Assembly: GCF_963678635.1 (NCBI RefSeq)
Contig: NC_087062.1
Span: forward strand, 91,301,845 to 91,365,844
From: Symsagittifera roscoffensis
Lineage: Eukaryota > Xenacoelomorpha > Acoela > Convolutidae
DNA length: 64,000 nucleotides
Direction: 5' to 3'
The notes beneath the pieces were generated by a model. The model ran no database searches and was not told where the DNA came from. It worked only from the letters and a program-made list of their open reading frames with translations. The translations under genes were made by a program, and so were the position numbers. Within the stretch, counting starts at the first letter, position 1. Each line of letters opens with the position of its first letter. Below, piece after piece: positions 10,001 through 19,010 of this stretch.

Positions 10001-12791
10001 GGAAAACGAATGGCGAATTCTAATGGCAGCCCCCAATCGGGAATTGGAGCCATCGAACCTGAGGCTCCGCAAGTCAGAATTGGCAGCGGCATGGGCGGAC
10101 ATATCTCATACACTGAGGGGCTTTTATGGATTAGCCGACATCCTGATCGTATTGGACGAGGTGCTCTTGCTAGAGATATCGAACTTTGCCAGGCAACTTA
10201 AGTTCAGCCCAGTCATCGGGGACGATCACCCGGCGATAAACCAATTGACGGCCAGCTTGTGGTTTCGGAGCATGGAGGTGACGATCACAGGTTCCACCGG
10301 CAAGTCTGGAGGCCCGAGCAACGAGAGAAGAAATGTGGCCGAAACGCAGAAACAATTGGAGTCGATGGCATATCGTCTGACGCAAGAGAATGGCTGGTGG
10401 CCATTTTTGACACCAAGGCTAGAGAACGCCACGAATAAGACGAGGGAGGATGCACCACCCCTCGTGAAACAAGTCTGGAGTTTTCTGGAAAAACAACTGG
10501 AGCTGGCCGAAGGAAGAGAGATGACGGTGGCCAGGTTTGTCTCGGCAGCCAATGAAGTGACGATTGGAGGGTTCTGGAGAGAGCACGCAGAGGGTGAGCT
10601 GAGGACTAGAAGGGATCATGAGATTCTTAAGTTCTTGAGTCCTTGCTGGGGGAAAGAATTCATGGCGGAAATGTTCGGCACCAAAGCGACTATCTTTGGA
10701 GCCTTCGTGCAGGAGATACTGGGCATGCCGATCAGCCTGCTCTTGGCTTTATATCTGGTCTACCCCAGATACTTGTTCAACATGGGCCCAGCGTACATGT
10801 TTAGTCGAGGAGTGGAGACACTTCGGGTTGATGGGTATCTGGCACTAGTGCTCTTAACCCATGGGGAACTGGTGTCATTTCATCGATTGATGAAATATGG
10901 GGAGCCCCTGTCAATGGGGAAGGTACACTCGAGTATCGACACCTATTCCTACAAGTGTGCCGCGGGGTTGAAGACGCTGTTAGTGCAATACCTCATGATG
11001 CAGAATCGGCACATGACGAGTGAAGAGAAGAACCCAAAATCGAGAGAAGAGTGGAAGAAGATGAATGGAGGTATGCCTCTGTTGACGGACCTGTGCCTGG
11101 CAATGAGGTCGGACCCGATGGGGATAATCCGGGGTCTAGAGGAGGTGGTAACCTGCATTTACGGTCCAGCAGTGACGTACGCATTTCCAGATCCCCTGGT
11201 GACAACGTATCGTTACTCTGTAACGCACTTGAGTCTTATCAGCGTACTGGATGGGACGGCGCTCAATTGGTGTCGGCAGGAGGTGCTCAGGGCACAAATG
11301 AGCAATACATTACTCTTTGGAAAAGTGAAAGATGCCGAGTTGATAGTGTACAACTTCAGGGGACAGCTGCAATGTAGAATGGGAGGCAAACGCGAGGGCC
11401 CCATCGAGACATATCCCAAGTTCTGGAACTTGAACCCACTGACAGCAGACGGACGGGAGATCTTGAGGATTCCTGCTTGGAAGGACAGCTTTGCACTGGT
11501 TAAGAGGGAGCTGGAGGCCATAATGGAGAAAGAAATCCTGCCAGCCACCATGCCTGAGTTCCCGATAGTCAGGAGGATGACCTTAGGGATGAACAGTCCC
11601 TTAGTAGTTCCATCCATAATTGCGAGGATGACAACGGAGGAAATGCAGAAAGACTTCACTGATGGCTGGGACCCCCTGTTCGTCGGCTATACGGCGGCGG
11701 TTTATTTCCACACTAGCGAGGCGAAGATAAATTCGTGGACGACGCAAGCTAAAAAGATGAGAGGCTCGCAGCCCCCCGGATACGAGGTGCGAAGGGTCTT
11801 GAGAGCTCTTGAGCAGGAGGGACTTGAAAACATGCTACCAGTATGGGATGATGGCAGGATGATCATGAAGGAGGGGCATATTGCATTGACGGACGACATG
11901 AAATTCGCGACACGAAATTATAGGGCACCTTATGGCTTAGAACAGGTGGAAAGGAGACAGGGAAAAGAACTGGATGCAGCAGGTCAACTGTATGTGGCCC
12001 TGACGGAGTACAAGAGATTGGACCCGGCGACACCATCACCACTGTCAGTAGATACACCTGGAGAAAAGAGGAGTGGGCCCGTGGAAGACCGGTTCAAAAG
12101 AATTCTCGAGATAAGAAGAGCTGAGTCAGAAGAAGAGAGTATGGATGAAACTCTCAGCGAAGCCGGCGAGGACATGGAAGTGGGGAATACGCCTGAACCA
12201 AGACCATCAGGGGAGGAGCTCACCACTCAGGAGCTGTTGAAAGACTTGAGCGAGGAGAATTGGGCAGATACTGCCACTCCACCTCTGACCCCGTCTCCCC
12301 GGAAGAATCTGGAATTGCCATTGGCGAGCGAGACCTCCAATATGGGGATGATACTCTTGAGTTCGGAGAAAAGGGAAAAGAATACAATCGAAGGAAATAA
12401 GGACATGTTCATGGAGACTCTGGAGAACGACGCTTGGCAAAAGTTCTTGAAGGAATTCAATCAAGAAGTGGGCAGCGAGACGACGCTGGACAAATTCAAG
12501 GATGAACAGTGGGACACAGTAGTGAAGTTTGGAGAACCGCTTCTGATGGGGACGGGCCTGGATGAGAAGGCGAGAAAGGAGCTGCTGAACAAGCTGATAG
12601 AGCTGAGGAAGTCACGATCAAAGACTAGAGACGAAAAATGTGAAGACAGCTCTACTCTGAAACAAAAAACTGTAGATAAAATAGTTGATGATATGAAGGG
12701 GGATAAGGTTGGGACTAGTAATATGATTAAAAGTACTAATATCCTTAAGGCTCGAGCAGGGGGAGGCAAGAGTTGGAAGGGTTGGAGGTAG
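7092..12791 (+). CDS. Giant retroelement protein with coiled coil and two SGNH/GDSL-hydrolase-like domains
   Basis: 1899 residues from the ATG at 7092 (MADRFWKSV); the frame is open slightly upstream without a better ATG. Residues ~150-250 are a charged heptad-rich coiled coil (LDQAKLDREKAQLERDQ). An SGNH-type hydrolase domain follows: GDS at 415-417 (block I), GTND at 464-467 (block III), and DGIH at 560-563 (block V Asp/His). A second, more divergent unit shows GSD at 841-843, GMNDH at 891-895 and GDDH at 1043-1046. One hydrophobic stretch (ISLLLALYLVYP) lies near residue 1210, and the C terminus is acidic and lysine-rich. SGNH enzymes are esterases or lipases, and some LINE ORF1 proteins carry one. 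Here it sits downstream of a gypsy pol. I recognise nothing in the other ~1000 residues. The frame ends at TAG 12789-12791, overlapping the next frame. Confidence 0.8.
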   Translation: MADRFWKSVPAALKKPTLDELYRRLRDLDYTQIDERMAVMLNAILQLEEQGECRESATEAVLMVGYTTEGISNQEQTRWLSWNVDGGVRGFDLARNPGLSNNTEYGAGEFPLPTRPSARSTGQSSSKVPLMTRVQQTTEAYPDLGVLKKELEKTQRERNKANLDLDQAKLDREKAQLERDQAVIERDQTLRLLEMLRAEHQQELRVRENAANCEQLKSEMERIEQRQRELDAQKGARPKERVVTSSRPESRMEVDEAPRARGRFNLDREAREHMSEGLEVWIPNEATSSLRSLETQPIRPLMDVVLPGYTPTSTSSGSQVSGSSSRLKELNEKFRQRSRENSARAELPLTWREQPVRSFMISSYKKNTKKRYHRHNRLDWNAEQKARRDCFHDAAWVEYLASPRVPEGAVHLIIGDSLLRVLTRIQSHWQTGVLSFAGAATPQILATLEMLGMTKVYTVTVMIGTNDVSRGEARKVTRLHDKMSCLLEELRIQMDPILLTVCTDPYNMNFDQHALEMNEKVRNLNGVIREIHRKSVLPIRLLDVAESMEQAGFPEDTSNDGIHFDRPRGAEWLNDVFQGHINALEADLLETAQFTLGPPPNPPFLASRALSSRLGPRVDSRDSSRSSQARLPSTMPMESEEVTSSTPPGSVISSVVVAESKRVERPMETARLRYPEKVKGLDLEGLECRRELAETLGIERVSHEDLSRHHCVDWLKAHETHFSRAKLMETADLTGIPTKAIMGPINYRPLKLLGSPGLIAEPPKHRTSIARIRLATPAQLRVVDKLLNPGEMELPDAAYEGSKLAEDPRYGKPCGSTQLAKTLAVYDRADPAAARVVIVAGSDFEGTSPKLFWPETLIYSLPGAELNQMLTLVVAIKSEMPCEPELLLFAGMNDHLRAAGLLEQLKGNEPTPRKIWEAIQTLFAAMNEVQENFVSRFGSKTKVVFTTSPGYANMPPALQFVYAVLILIAEENEWRILMAAPNRELEPSNLRLRKSELAAAWADISHTLRGFYGLADILIVLDEVLLLEISNFARQLKFSPVIGDDHPAINQLTASLWFRSMEVTITGSTGKSGGPSNERRNVAETQKQLESMAYRLTQENGWWPFLTPRLENATNKTREDAPPLVKQVWSFLEKQLELAEGREMTVARFVSAANEVTIGGFWREHAEGELRTRRDHEILKFLSPCWGKEFMAEMFGTKATIFGAFVQEILGMPISLLLALYLVYPRYLFNMGPAYMFSRGVETLRVDGYLALVLLTHGELVSFHRLMKYGEPLSMGKVHSSIDTYSYKCAAGLKTLLVQYLMMQNRHMTSEEKNPKSREEWKKMNGGMPLLTDLCLAMRSDPMGIIRGLEEVVTCIYGPAVTYAFPDPLVTTYRYSVTHLSLISVLDGTALNWCRQEVLRAQMSNTLLFGKVKDAELIVYNFRGQLQCRMGGKREGPIETYPKFWNLNPLTADGREILRIPAWKDSFALVKRELEAIMEKEILPATMPEFPIVRRMTLGMNSPLVVPSIIARMTTEEMQKDFTDGWDPLFVGYTAAVYFHTSEAKINSWTTQAKKMRGSQPPGYEVRRVLRALEQEGLENMLPVWDDGRMIMKEGHIALTDDMKFATRNYRAPYGLEQVERRQGKELDAAGQLYVALTEYKRLDPATPSPLSVDTPGEKRSGPVEDRFKRILEIRRAESEEESMDETLSEAGEDMEVGNTPEPRPSGEELTTQELLKDLSEENWADTATPPLTPSPRKNLELPLASETSNMGMILLSSEKREKNTIEGNKDMFMETLENDAWQKFLKEFNQEVGSETTLDKFKDEQWDTVVKFGEPLLMGTGLDEKARKELLNKLIELRKSRSKTRDEKCEDSSTLKQKTVDKIVDDMKGDKVGTSNMIKSTNILKARAGGGKSWKGWR

Positions 12792-14560
12792 ACAGAGAGG
12801 TCGAATCAGTGATGATTACCACAACACCCTCAAGCAGAGATGTGAAGACTCGCAAGAGGAAGAGAGAAGTAGAGGGATTGAGTAGTCCTTCAGTGGATGC
12901 TGTCTCGGGAGGAAACTTGAGAGAGACGGCGCCCATGGTTTTGGCGCGATGCAAGACGGCGGCATACAAGAGCAACACGGAGCTCAGAAGACCACTCGAA
13001 GTAGAGAGGGTAATAGAGGCTTTCACCAGTTCGACATCGGAGGAAGACTTCAAGCCCCAGAAGATAAACGTGAAGAGAGGTCCAACGGACGGACAGACAT
13101 GGGAAGTGGATGTCGGCGAGGAATGTGTCTCAAAGGGACACCAGGCCACGGGGAAGCAAGTGACGAGTGATCCACTGGAGAGGAGCAAGACGAGAAACAC
13201 CTCCCGGCCATGGTGGGCGGCCCTCGAGACATTGAAGGAAATGGAAGACTGCTTGAAGAAGTTGGACAGTGGAGTAGCTCGCAAACGACGCAATTGGGCC
13301 ACCCAGCAAAAGGCGGAGGTTAACAAGATAGAATTGGCGAACCAGCTGAAGAGGTCCTGGCAGATCTTATTGAAGGATCATTTTGAAGAGGCAATGAGGA
13401 CACCCTCATCAGCACCGCCATTGATGGCGAGTCCCTTCGTTAGAACCGCAGGACAATTGATGTTCACCTGGAGTCTGGTGGGAATAGAGTTGGAGACATT
13501 GACCTCGTATGACAGGTTGAAGTTGGGAAACAAGAAGCTAGAAGTGTATCAAGCCAGTGATAATTCAGGCTTGAGCCTGGCTAGGAGGAAGGATGCCACA
13601 TGTTTCTTGAGATGGATAATGTCAATGATGTCTGATAGCACCATCTTGGCGTGCTACCAAAGAGCAAGCGGAAGTAAAACCGTGGAAAAGAGAGTCTCAA
13701 CGATCATATTAAACGTATATCAGAGTACTGGAATAGAGAAGGAAGATGGTTCCAGACTATCCCTAGAGAACCACACAAAGCTGGACGAGGTACGGAGGTT
13801 TTACAATAAGAAGTTCGAAGAAGAACATGATGTTCACCGTAACCTGGCCTCGCCAGAGCAGTACTCGAGACTCAGTGAGAAGGGGGGATACCAATACGTG
13901 TCTGGAGTGATGGGGATAGCCTACAACCCCTTCTTAGACTCAGAAACTGGAGGCGCTCACAGGAACCACGAGGTAGCGGAGCTGCTGAAGTTTTGGACAG
14001 AAAAAATAGTGGAAATAGACGCGGTGGAGAAAGAGAGGCCGAGCCTGGGCCTGATTCTTGAGAAAACACCGGAGGTGGTGAGCATACCGCGCTCGAACAA
14101 GAGAGTTGAAGTGAACATGGGTGATGGCAATGGCTTGTTGATCACGAACTTGGGAGTGGTATGGAAGTTACTAAGACCCTCTTGGTGCCCACATCCCCAC
14201 GCGAGTCTGATCGAGGAGACCACCGAGCGGGTGAGGTTAGCACCAACGGAAGATGAAGATTTGGCAAAGTTGAGTGTGGTGCACAAACTGATCTTACATC
14301 AGATGAAGGAGTCAGGCGAAAAGAAGATGGAGCCGGGTAGCTGTCTGGATTCTACGTGTGGGAGTGGAGAGCACACCTGCGATGGACAATCATGTGTCAG
14401 GATACTGTCCTTTCAAAAAGAAGATCTGGTTACTTGGTTTGAAGACATCACGGAAAGGGAGAAAAGTGAAGTACAAATAGTGGCGGAGTGTTACGCGAGA
14501 ACTACGGTGAACATAGCGACAGCTCTCGGGTTCTTCTCGAGAATGTGTAGTCTGCAGTAA
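12773..14560 (+). pseudogene. Second giant downstream frame, first part (ends at in-frame TAA)
   Basis: This frame is shifted one base back relative to the 7092-12791 frame and is open from 12749, giving a 43-nt overlap. No ATG opens it (TTG at 12773), so it is probably read by frameshifting from the previous frame or after splicing. The N terminus is basic and Ser/Thr-rich (KTRKRKREVEG). The middle is helical and of unknown family. A cysteine cluster with spacing C-x4-C-x6-C-x4-C (CLDSTCGSGEHTCDGQSC) near 14340-14395 could bind metal. The TAA at 14558-14560 interrupts the frame, which continues in phase to 15928. I do not recognise the family. Confidence 0.6.
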
Positions 14561-15928
14561 CTGGAGAGGCTAGAGTCTGAACACCATTTAGTGACTGCGT
14601 TGAGCGTGGAATCACGGCCTGGGGTGTTGCAGGTGACTCAAAAATATATCCGGAGCTGGAAGGTTGGTCTCGAGGCGGAAATGGGGTTTCCCATGAGCGA
14701 AGCTTATGGCCTGCCATTGAACGCAAAATCCCTGATAGGGTCAATGATGGCCAATTTGTGCGGAAGCCACTACCCACTGCACATGGCGATGGTGGAAGCA
14801 TCCAGCCAGAGGGTATTGGTGGACAAGGCCTTCTCAGTGCCCAAGTGCGTGAGGTTGGCTCGGGTATCGCATCACTCGCACAAGTTGTTGAGGAAAATCA
14901 GAGGGACAGTACCGAAAGAGTTGAGAGATGACTTGAGTGAAATCTGGGGAGAAGAGCTTTTGAAATTGGAAAGTGAGAATACAAGCGATCACGAGAGACA
15001 AAACATGATCGGAAAACCTGTGGGGGGTGCTCCAAACATGGGAGAGAACGACACGATGCATGAGAAAATGATGGAGCTTGAGCCTCTCTTGGAAGCCTCG
15101 GGGGAGCGTAACCTCAGGAGCATTGAGATCACCCATGGATAATGCCCATGCCACTGTTTGGCACAAACGGTGTGGTATCCAGATCACAAGAACCTCTGCC
15201 TGGTGTGGGATATGGAAGAAATTCGGTCGATCGGATTACCGGATCACCGGCAGAAGGTGACGCTCTTAGTAGTGAGTACGACGATGGCTCTGAGAAGGAT
15301 AGAAGAGAATAAAACGAAGTATCGGGAAGCGAAGACGCCAACGGCTGAGTCAATATATGCGATAGACTACAGCAGGAGACTCGAATTGTTTGAGACTGCA
15401 TGCAAAGTATTCGCCATACCAATGGGAGTCAGACACGTATGGAGCCGCTTGAGGTACTTTCCATGGTTTCGAGCGACACTGACGTCTTGGTTATACATGA
15501 CAACGAAAGATCACATGAGAAAGCATCAAAAGGAGTATCGACAGTTCCAGGCCGAGATTGGGCCGGAAGCTTTCAAGAGACCCCTGTTCACCCATCGAAA
15601 TGTGATCACGACAGGATGGAAAAGAGTGGGTAAAATGTCTAGAGACAATACCAAAGCGAGGGAATCGATACTAGAGGAGGACTTGGCGAAGAACGTGAGC
15701 CTGAGCCTGCACAACTCCTTTTGTTTGAACCGGGAATCTAGGGTGAAGGCACTACCCAACCAGGCAAAGAGGTTGCAGGAGCAAAGGGAATGGATGCGAT
15801 CCTATGAACAGCTGAAGGCTTGGGAGGAGATCGTGATTAGCTCCGATGATGAAGAAGAACTGTTGAGACAGTTTGCCGTATCCAGTACTTCAGGGGACGG
15901 CACCTCCAAGGCGAAGAGTGCGAAATGA
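14561..15928 (+). pseudogene. Second giant downstream frame, remainder (second TAA at 15140-15142)
   Basis: Same phase as 12773-14560, so the whole 12773-15928 stretch is one ~1050-codon frame broken by two TAA codons. After the second stop it stays open to TGA 15926-15928. The protein is rich in helix-forming, Arg/Lys and aromatic residues (VRHVWSRLRYFPWFRATL). It ends in WEEIVISSDDEEELL, a hydrophobic core followed by Ser and acidic residues that fits the SUMO-interaction-motif consensus. No known domain is recognised. Stops could be reversed only by readthrough or RNA editing, so decay is the simpler reading. Confidence 0.55.
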
Positions 15929-15957
15929 GCGGATGGTTCGAAGAGATCTTGAGTCTT

Positions 15958-15973
15958 GAGAGGGAAAGGAGGG
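15958..15973 (+). other. Candidate polypurine tract
   Basis: GAGAGGGAAAGGAGGG, all purines, lies 30 bp after the last stop codon of the element and is followed by CTTGAGTGTG. LTR elements prime plus-strand DNA from such a tract just before the 3' LTR, so an LTR could begin with TG at 15976. The 5' LTR that would confirm this is outside the window. Confidence 0.4.
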
Positions 15974-17534
15974 CTTGAGTGTGAATCCGGATGAAACCTG
16001 GGTTCACGAAAAAGAAATTTTAACGAATCAGATATTGTTATTAATATGCTATATTTACTATATAAATCAAAATGCTGCATGACAATTTCCTGATTGAATG
16101 GGACAAATTTTTTTTTAAATAATTGGCTTGAAAAGCGAGAGTTCAAGGGTGCAGGTGTGTGCAGATTTTGATTGCGGTTTAGCGATAGTGTGAAAATTTT
16201 ACATGGCCGTGAATTTTGGGGTGTAGATAAGCTTAAGTCTGCTGCAAACTTCTGTAAATGACCACTGGCACTGTACCTTGAGCAACACTCGGTTTTCTGG
16301 GACTCACTGGCAGACGACAGCACGCAATGAGGACATCGATCTTGAGTCCCGGGAGTATGTGCCAGTCGGTCATATTTGGAAGTTTGACCTTGAGAAAAAC
16401 AAGAACGCTTAATTTTGGAGTGAAATTTGATTTTTCAAAAATTCGAATGGAGCCTGTCATGCACGATTCTCTCGCGATAACTGAAAACCGAAAAAGAGAA
16501 ATCAAAACGATCGAGTAACAATCGCGGGAAAGTTGCCAGATAAAGCAGTAGGAAATTGCCATTCGCAATTTCCGTCACAATAAAACTAGAGTAGAGCTGT
16601 CCTATCTGAAACAGAAGGAAGCGTATTCCCGAGAATTGGACTATTATTGCTCGACTGGATTATCATTTAAACTGGACTAGAGTGAACCTTCGATGGAAAG
16701 GTGGACAGCTTGAGTGTCCCAGTGGTTCACGAGAAACTATACTCTAGAATTCAAACTTGTTCCTGTTATTGAAACTAACAAACATTAAACTCATTTAGTT
16801 ACATTATTTAATTCTCGAGTTGTTTACTAACTTAATTACTCCCAGTTCTTGAGCGTGCTACGATGTGAGTACCCAATTTAAATTTCTAGAGTGTGTTTTA
16901 TTATTGTTATGTTGAGGTAAGGCGAGTTTTAGGTTGATCCATCTGAAATGGATCAAAGTTCCACTGTCTAATAAAAAGTAACTTAACGGATTGTTCCGAC
17001 CCGAATTTTTAACGGCGTTCATGTATTTTGGGTATCTAGAGACCTAAGTATGGGGACATTCTTATTTCTAGAGTGGGGGGGGGGATATTTTGGTAGTAGC
17101 CTTTAAGCTGCAACGGGTCGTAGTCTCATGTCACAAGCGAACCGAATTGGCTCCGACTGATTTGAGGTAGAAAAACACAAGAGATAGTGTCCCTGACTCT
17201 TGAGCCAATGGTTATAGGGCCTATTTTTCTTAAGCCTCATGTGTGACTACAGTAGACGAATGTTACAAACTGTCACACAAAAACATAATGAAATAGGGTG
17301 TTCGAGCCGTGTTTTTAATAGCAATCACGTAGTCTGAGGATCCGAGACTCAGCTATGTGGTTGTGTTCGCATGTAAACGAAAGCTGATCAAAAGTCGTTT
17401 GACTGATGGCCTAAAAATAGTAACTTTTTACTTAGCCCTAAAACAGACCAGAAAATCAACTGGCAAGTTCGAGACGGTGAAAAACGAGTAGGATTAAGGT
17501 AACTGACGCCTGCCAGTCGTTAATAGGTACTTTT
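15974..17534 (+). other. Candidate 3' LTR and adjacent non-coding DNA
   Basis: No gene is seen. There are AATAAA hexamers at 16579-16584 and 16970-16975 and a G10 run at 17075-17084. Two diverged ~70-bp direct repeats lie around 16986-17060 and 17299-17370: both start near a TGTTC word, then TTTTTAA, then a paired RGAnnCnnAG segment. This could be U3/R/U5 sequence of the element's LTR, but its right boundary cannot be fixed without the other LTR. Confidence 0.35.
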
Positions 17535-17810
17535 TTACGCTCCGTCGCTGTGTAGTATTTGGGCGAATGTTACAGGTGACGACATATCGCCTACCTTTGC
17601 TTGGAGACGGTGCTGTAATTTGTTCCATCCTTCCTTGCTGCTATTGACTACCCCGCCGGTTGTCGGTTTTCCTGGCCTTCCCTCAGATGTTCCTGGCCTT
17701 CCCCCCTGGAGGAGTATGACGCTTGGGTTATCCCATGCACCCATTTACACAGTTCCGTGTGTTGCATCCATATGCAGTTGCAGCATTTCATTTGTAAAAA
17801 CTCTTGTTGT

Positions 17811-18357
17811 TCCCACTATTGAAAGAGGGAGTAACTTTGTATTCGGGTGTTTTAGTTTTTTTGCTTTTTTTCCAGCCAAAATCAGGTACCACAAATAATG
17901 ATCGGACTGGGTTGAGTGATATATCATATTAAAGCCCTTTCAGTCGTAATTCGAGTCACATTAAAAAATTTCTAAAAAGTTTTCCCGGTGACGAGAAAAA
18001 CCGGTTTGAAATTTTTGGTTTTCTTAATTCGAGAGAATAAAGCAAGACAGCAGGCTTACAACCTGAATTATGCCTAATTTGACACCTTAGAACTTAATTT
18101 TTAGAGTTTTTTTAGCTTCATTTTGGGAGCCAAAAACTTCAAAAAATCGAATTTTTTCTGCTAAGTTTTTTTTTTTTTCTAGTTATTTTTTTTGCAATTG
18201 TCTTTGTCCAATTTGCCTATATTACTATGTCTGTCTAATATGCCTTAATTATATTTCTACGTCAGATCCTTTATCACATCCAGCAGAAAAAATTACACTA
18301 ATTTGTCACAAAAAAACTTAGTTTTCTAAAGACTATGGTGGGAACATTCTGGCTATC
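17811..18357 (+). mobile_element. MITE, TGTTCC-ended family A (copy 1)
   Basis: The interior closely matches the copy at 46608-47127: a shared block TATTCGGGTGTTTTAG, ACCACAAATAATGAT, GTGATATATCATATT and AGCCCTTTCAGTCGTAATTC, plus a shared AATTTGCCTA block near the other end. The ends contain TGTTCCCAC (17808-17816) and GTGGGAACA (18338-18346) in inverted orientation. CTTGTTGT at 17803-17810 recurs at 18358-18365 and may be an 8-bp target duplication, although the left end then looks truncated. Confidence 0.65.
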
Positions 18358-18365
18358 CTTGTTGT

Positions 18366-18861
18366 ATCCTCCCTACTTGGAGTCTCTATGAGGTTTGCAT
18401 TGGTCAGCTTTGTTCATATGTAGCACTTTGCGCATCGGAATTCTCTGTGGTTTTCTATTGATTTCTTGAGCCCGTTCACTACACTTCAAATGTACGTACT
18501 CGCATTCCCTTGCGTGGTTCCCCACATGGCTAGGAACAAATGCCGCTCTGGTTTCGGGGGCTCCCCGTTTCCGGTAATTTTTATCTTTGGCAGAAAACTC
18601 CCCTGGTCTAATCGGTGTTTTTTTAATCTGCTGCATCTCAACTGTCCACCCACAGTTACCGTTTTGGCACCAGGCAACGCTGGCCATAATTGGTTTCTAC
18701 GCTGGCCATAATTAGCAAGATAACCATGAAGTGAAGCGACAGATCTGCTGGCTTCTCACTATGTCCCCTTGACGGATGGATGTCTGTTTTGAAGATACTC
18801 GGAATTTTCAACTGGCTCAGGGGGCCCCGAGAGCATACGGGATATCCATTGCCTCCTCTCT

Positions 18862-18864
<3 letters not shown>
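18366..18864. other. Non-coding stretch before the F-box/E2 gene
   Basis: Moderately GC-richer DNA. A 104-codon open frame exists on the minus strand (18373-18687), but its composition is low in hydrophobic residues and no domain is seen, so I do not call a gene. A short direct repeat (ACGCTGGCCATAATT) occurs twice at about 18677-18714. Confidence 0.4.

Positions 18865-18901
<37 letters not shown>
18865..18901. repeat. (TC)n microsatellite
   Basis: An uninterrupted run of about 18 TC units, 110 bp upstream of the F-box/E2 start codon. It could lie in the promoter or 5' UTR. Confidence 0.95.
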
Positions 18902-18906
<5 letters not shown>

Positions 18907-18971
18907 GACTGATCTACATGCTTGTCTAGAATGATAATTTATTTTTATCTGTAAATTGTTTCATAAAGAAA

Positions 18972-18983
18972 TTTTTGTTTTAG
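18972..18983 (+). promoter_or_regulatory. Candidate 3' splice site just upstream of the start codon
   Basis: TTTTTGTTTTAG 27 bp before the ATG at 19011, with no in-frame coding sequence between (a TAA lies at 19005-19007). It fits either a 5'-UTR intron or a spliced-leader acceptor. A similar acceptor (TTTAAATTTCAG, ending 41490) precedes the PDI-like start. Confidence 0.4.
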
Positions 18984-19010
18984 GCAAAATGATGGGTTCT
19001 TGAATAAGAG

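Larger units (their letters stand above)
1..15974 (+). mobile_element. Giant Ty3/gypsy-type LTR retrotransposon (5' end outside window)
   Basis: This block is richer in G and C than the rest of the window and is almost wholly open on the + strand. The first part encodes reverse transcriptase, RNase H and integrase in gypsy order (integrase last). Two further giant frames follow with the same base composition. No gag, protease, primer-binding site or 5' LTR is visible, so the element begins upstream of position 1. A purine run at 15958-15973 is a candidate polypurine tract before a 3' LTR. That pol (to 6597) and the downstream frames (7092-15928) belong to one element is inference from adjacency, shared strand and shared composition. 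Two abutting elements are possible. Stops, a frameshift, a deletion and a duplication show that this copy is not intact. Confidence 0.75.

Noticed and set aside
10700-10800. Transmembrane anchor making the giant frame an env glycoprotein
   Set aside because: Only one modest hydrophobic stretch is present, with no signal peptide, no furin-like site in context and no fusion-peptide pattern.
12745-13326. 193-codon minus-strand frame
   Set aside because: Antisense shadow of the 12773-14560 frame, with the same Ser/Leu/Thr-rich signature.
18373-18687. 104-codon minus-strand frame, with another minus frame at 17535-17744 on the far side of a MITE
   Set aside because: I considered a gene split by the MITE, but the two translations do not join into one recognisable protein and show no domain.
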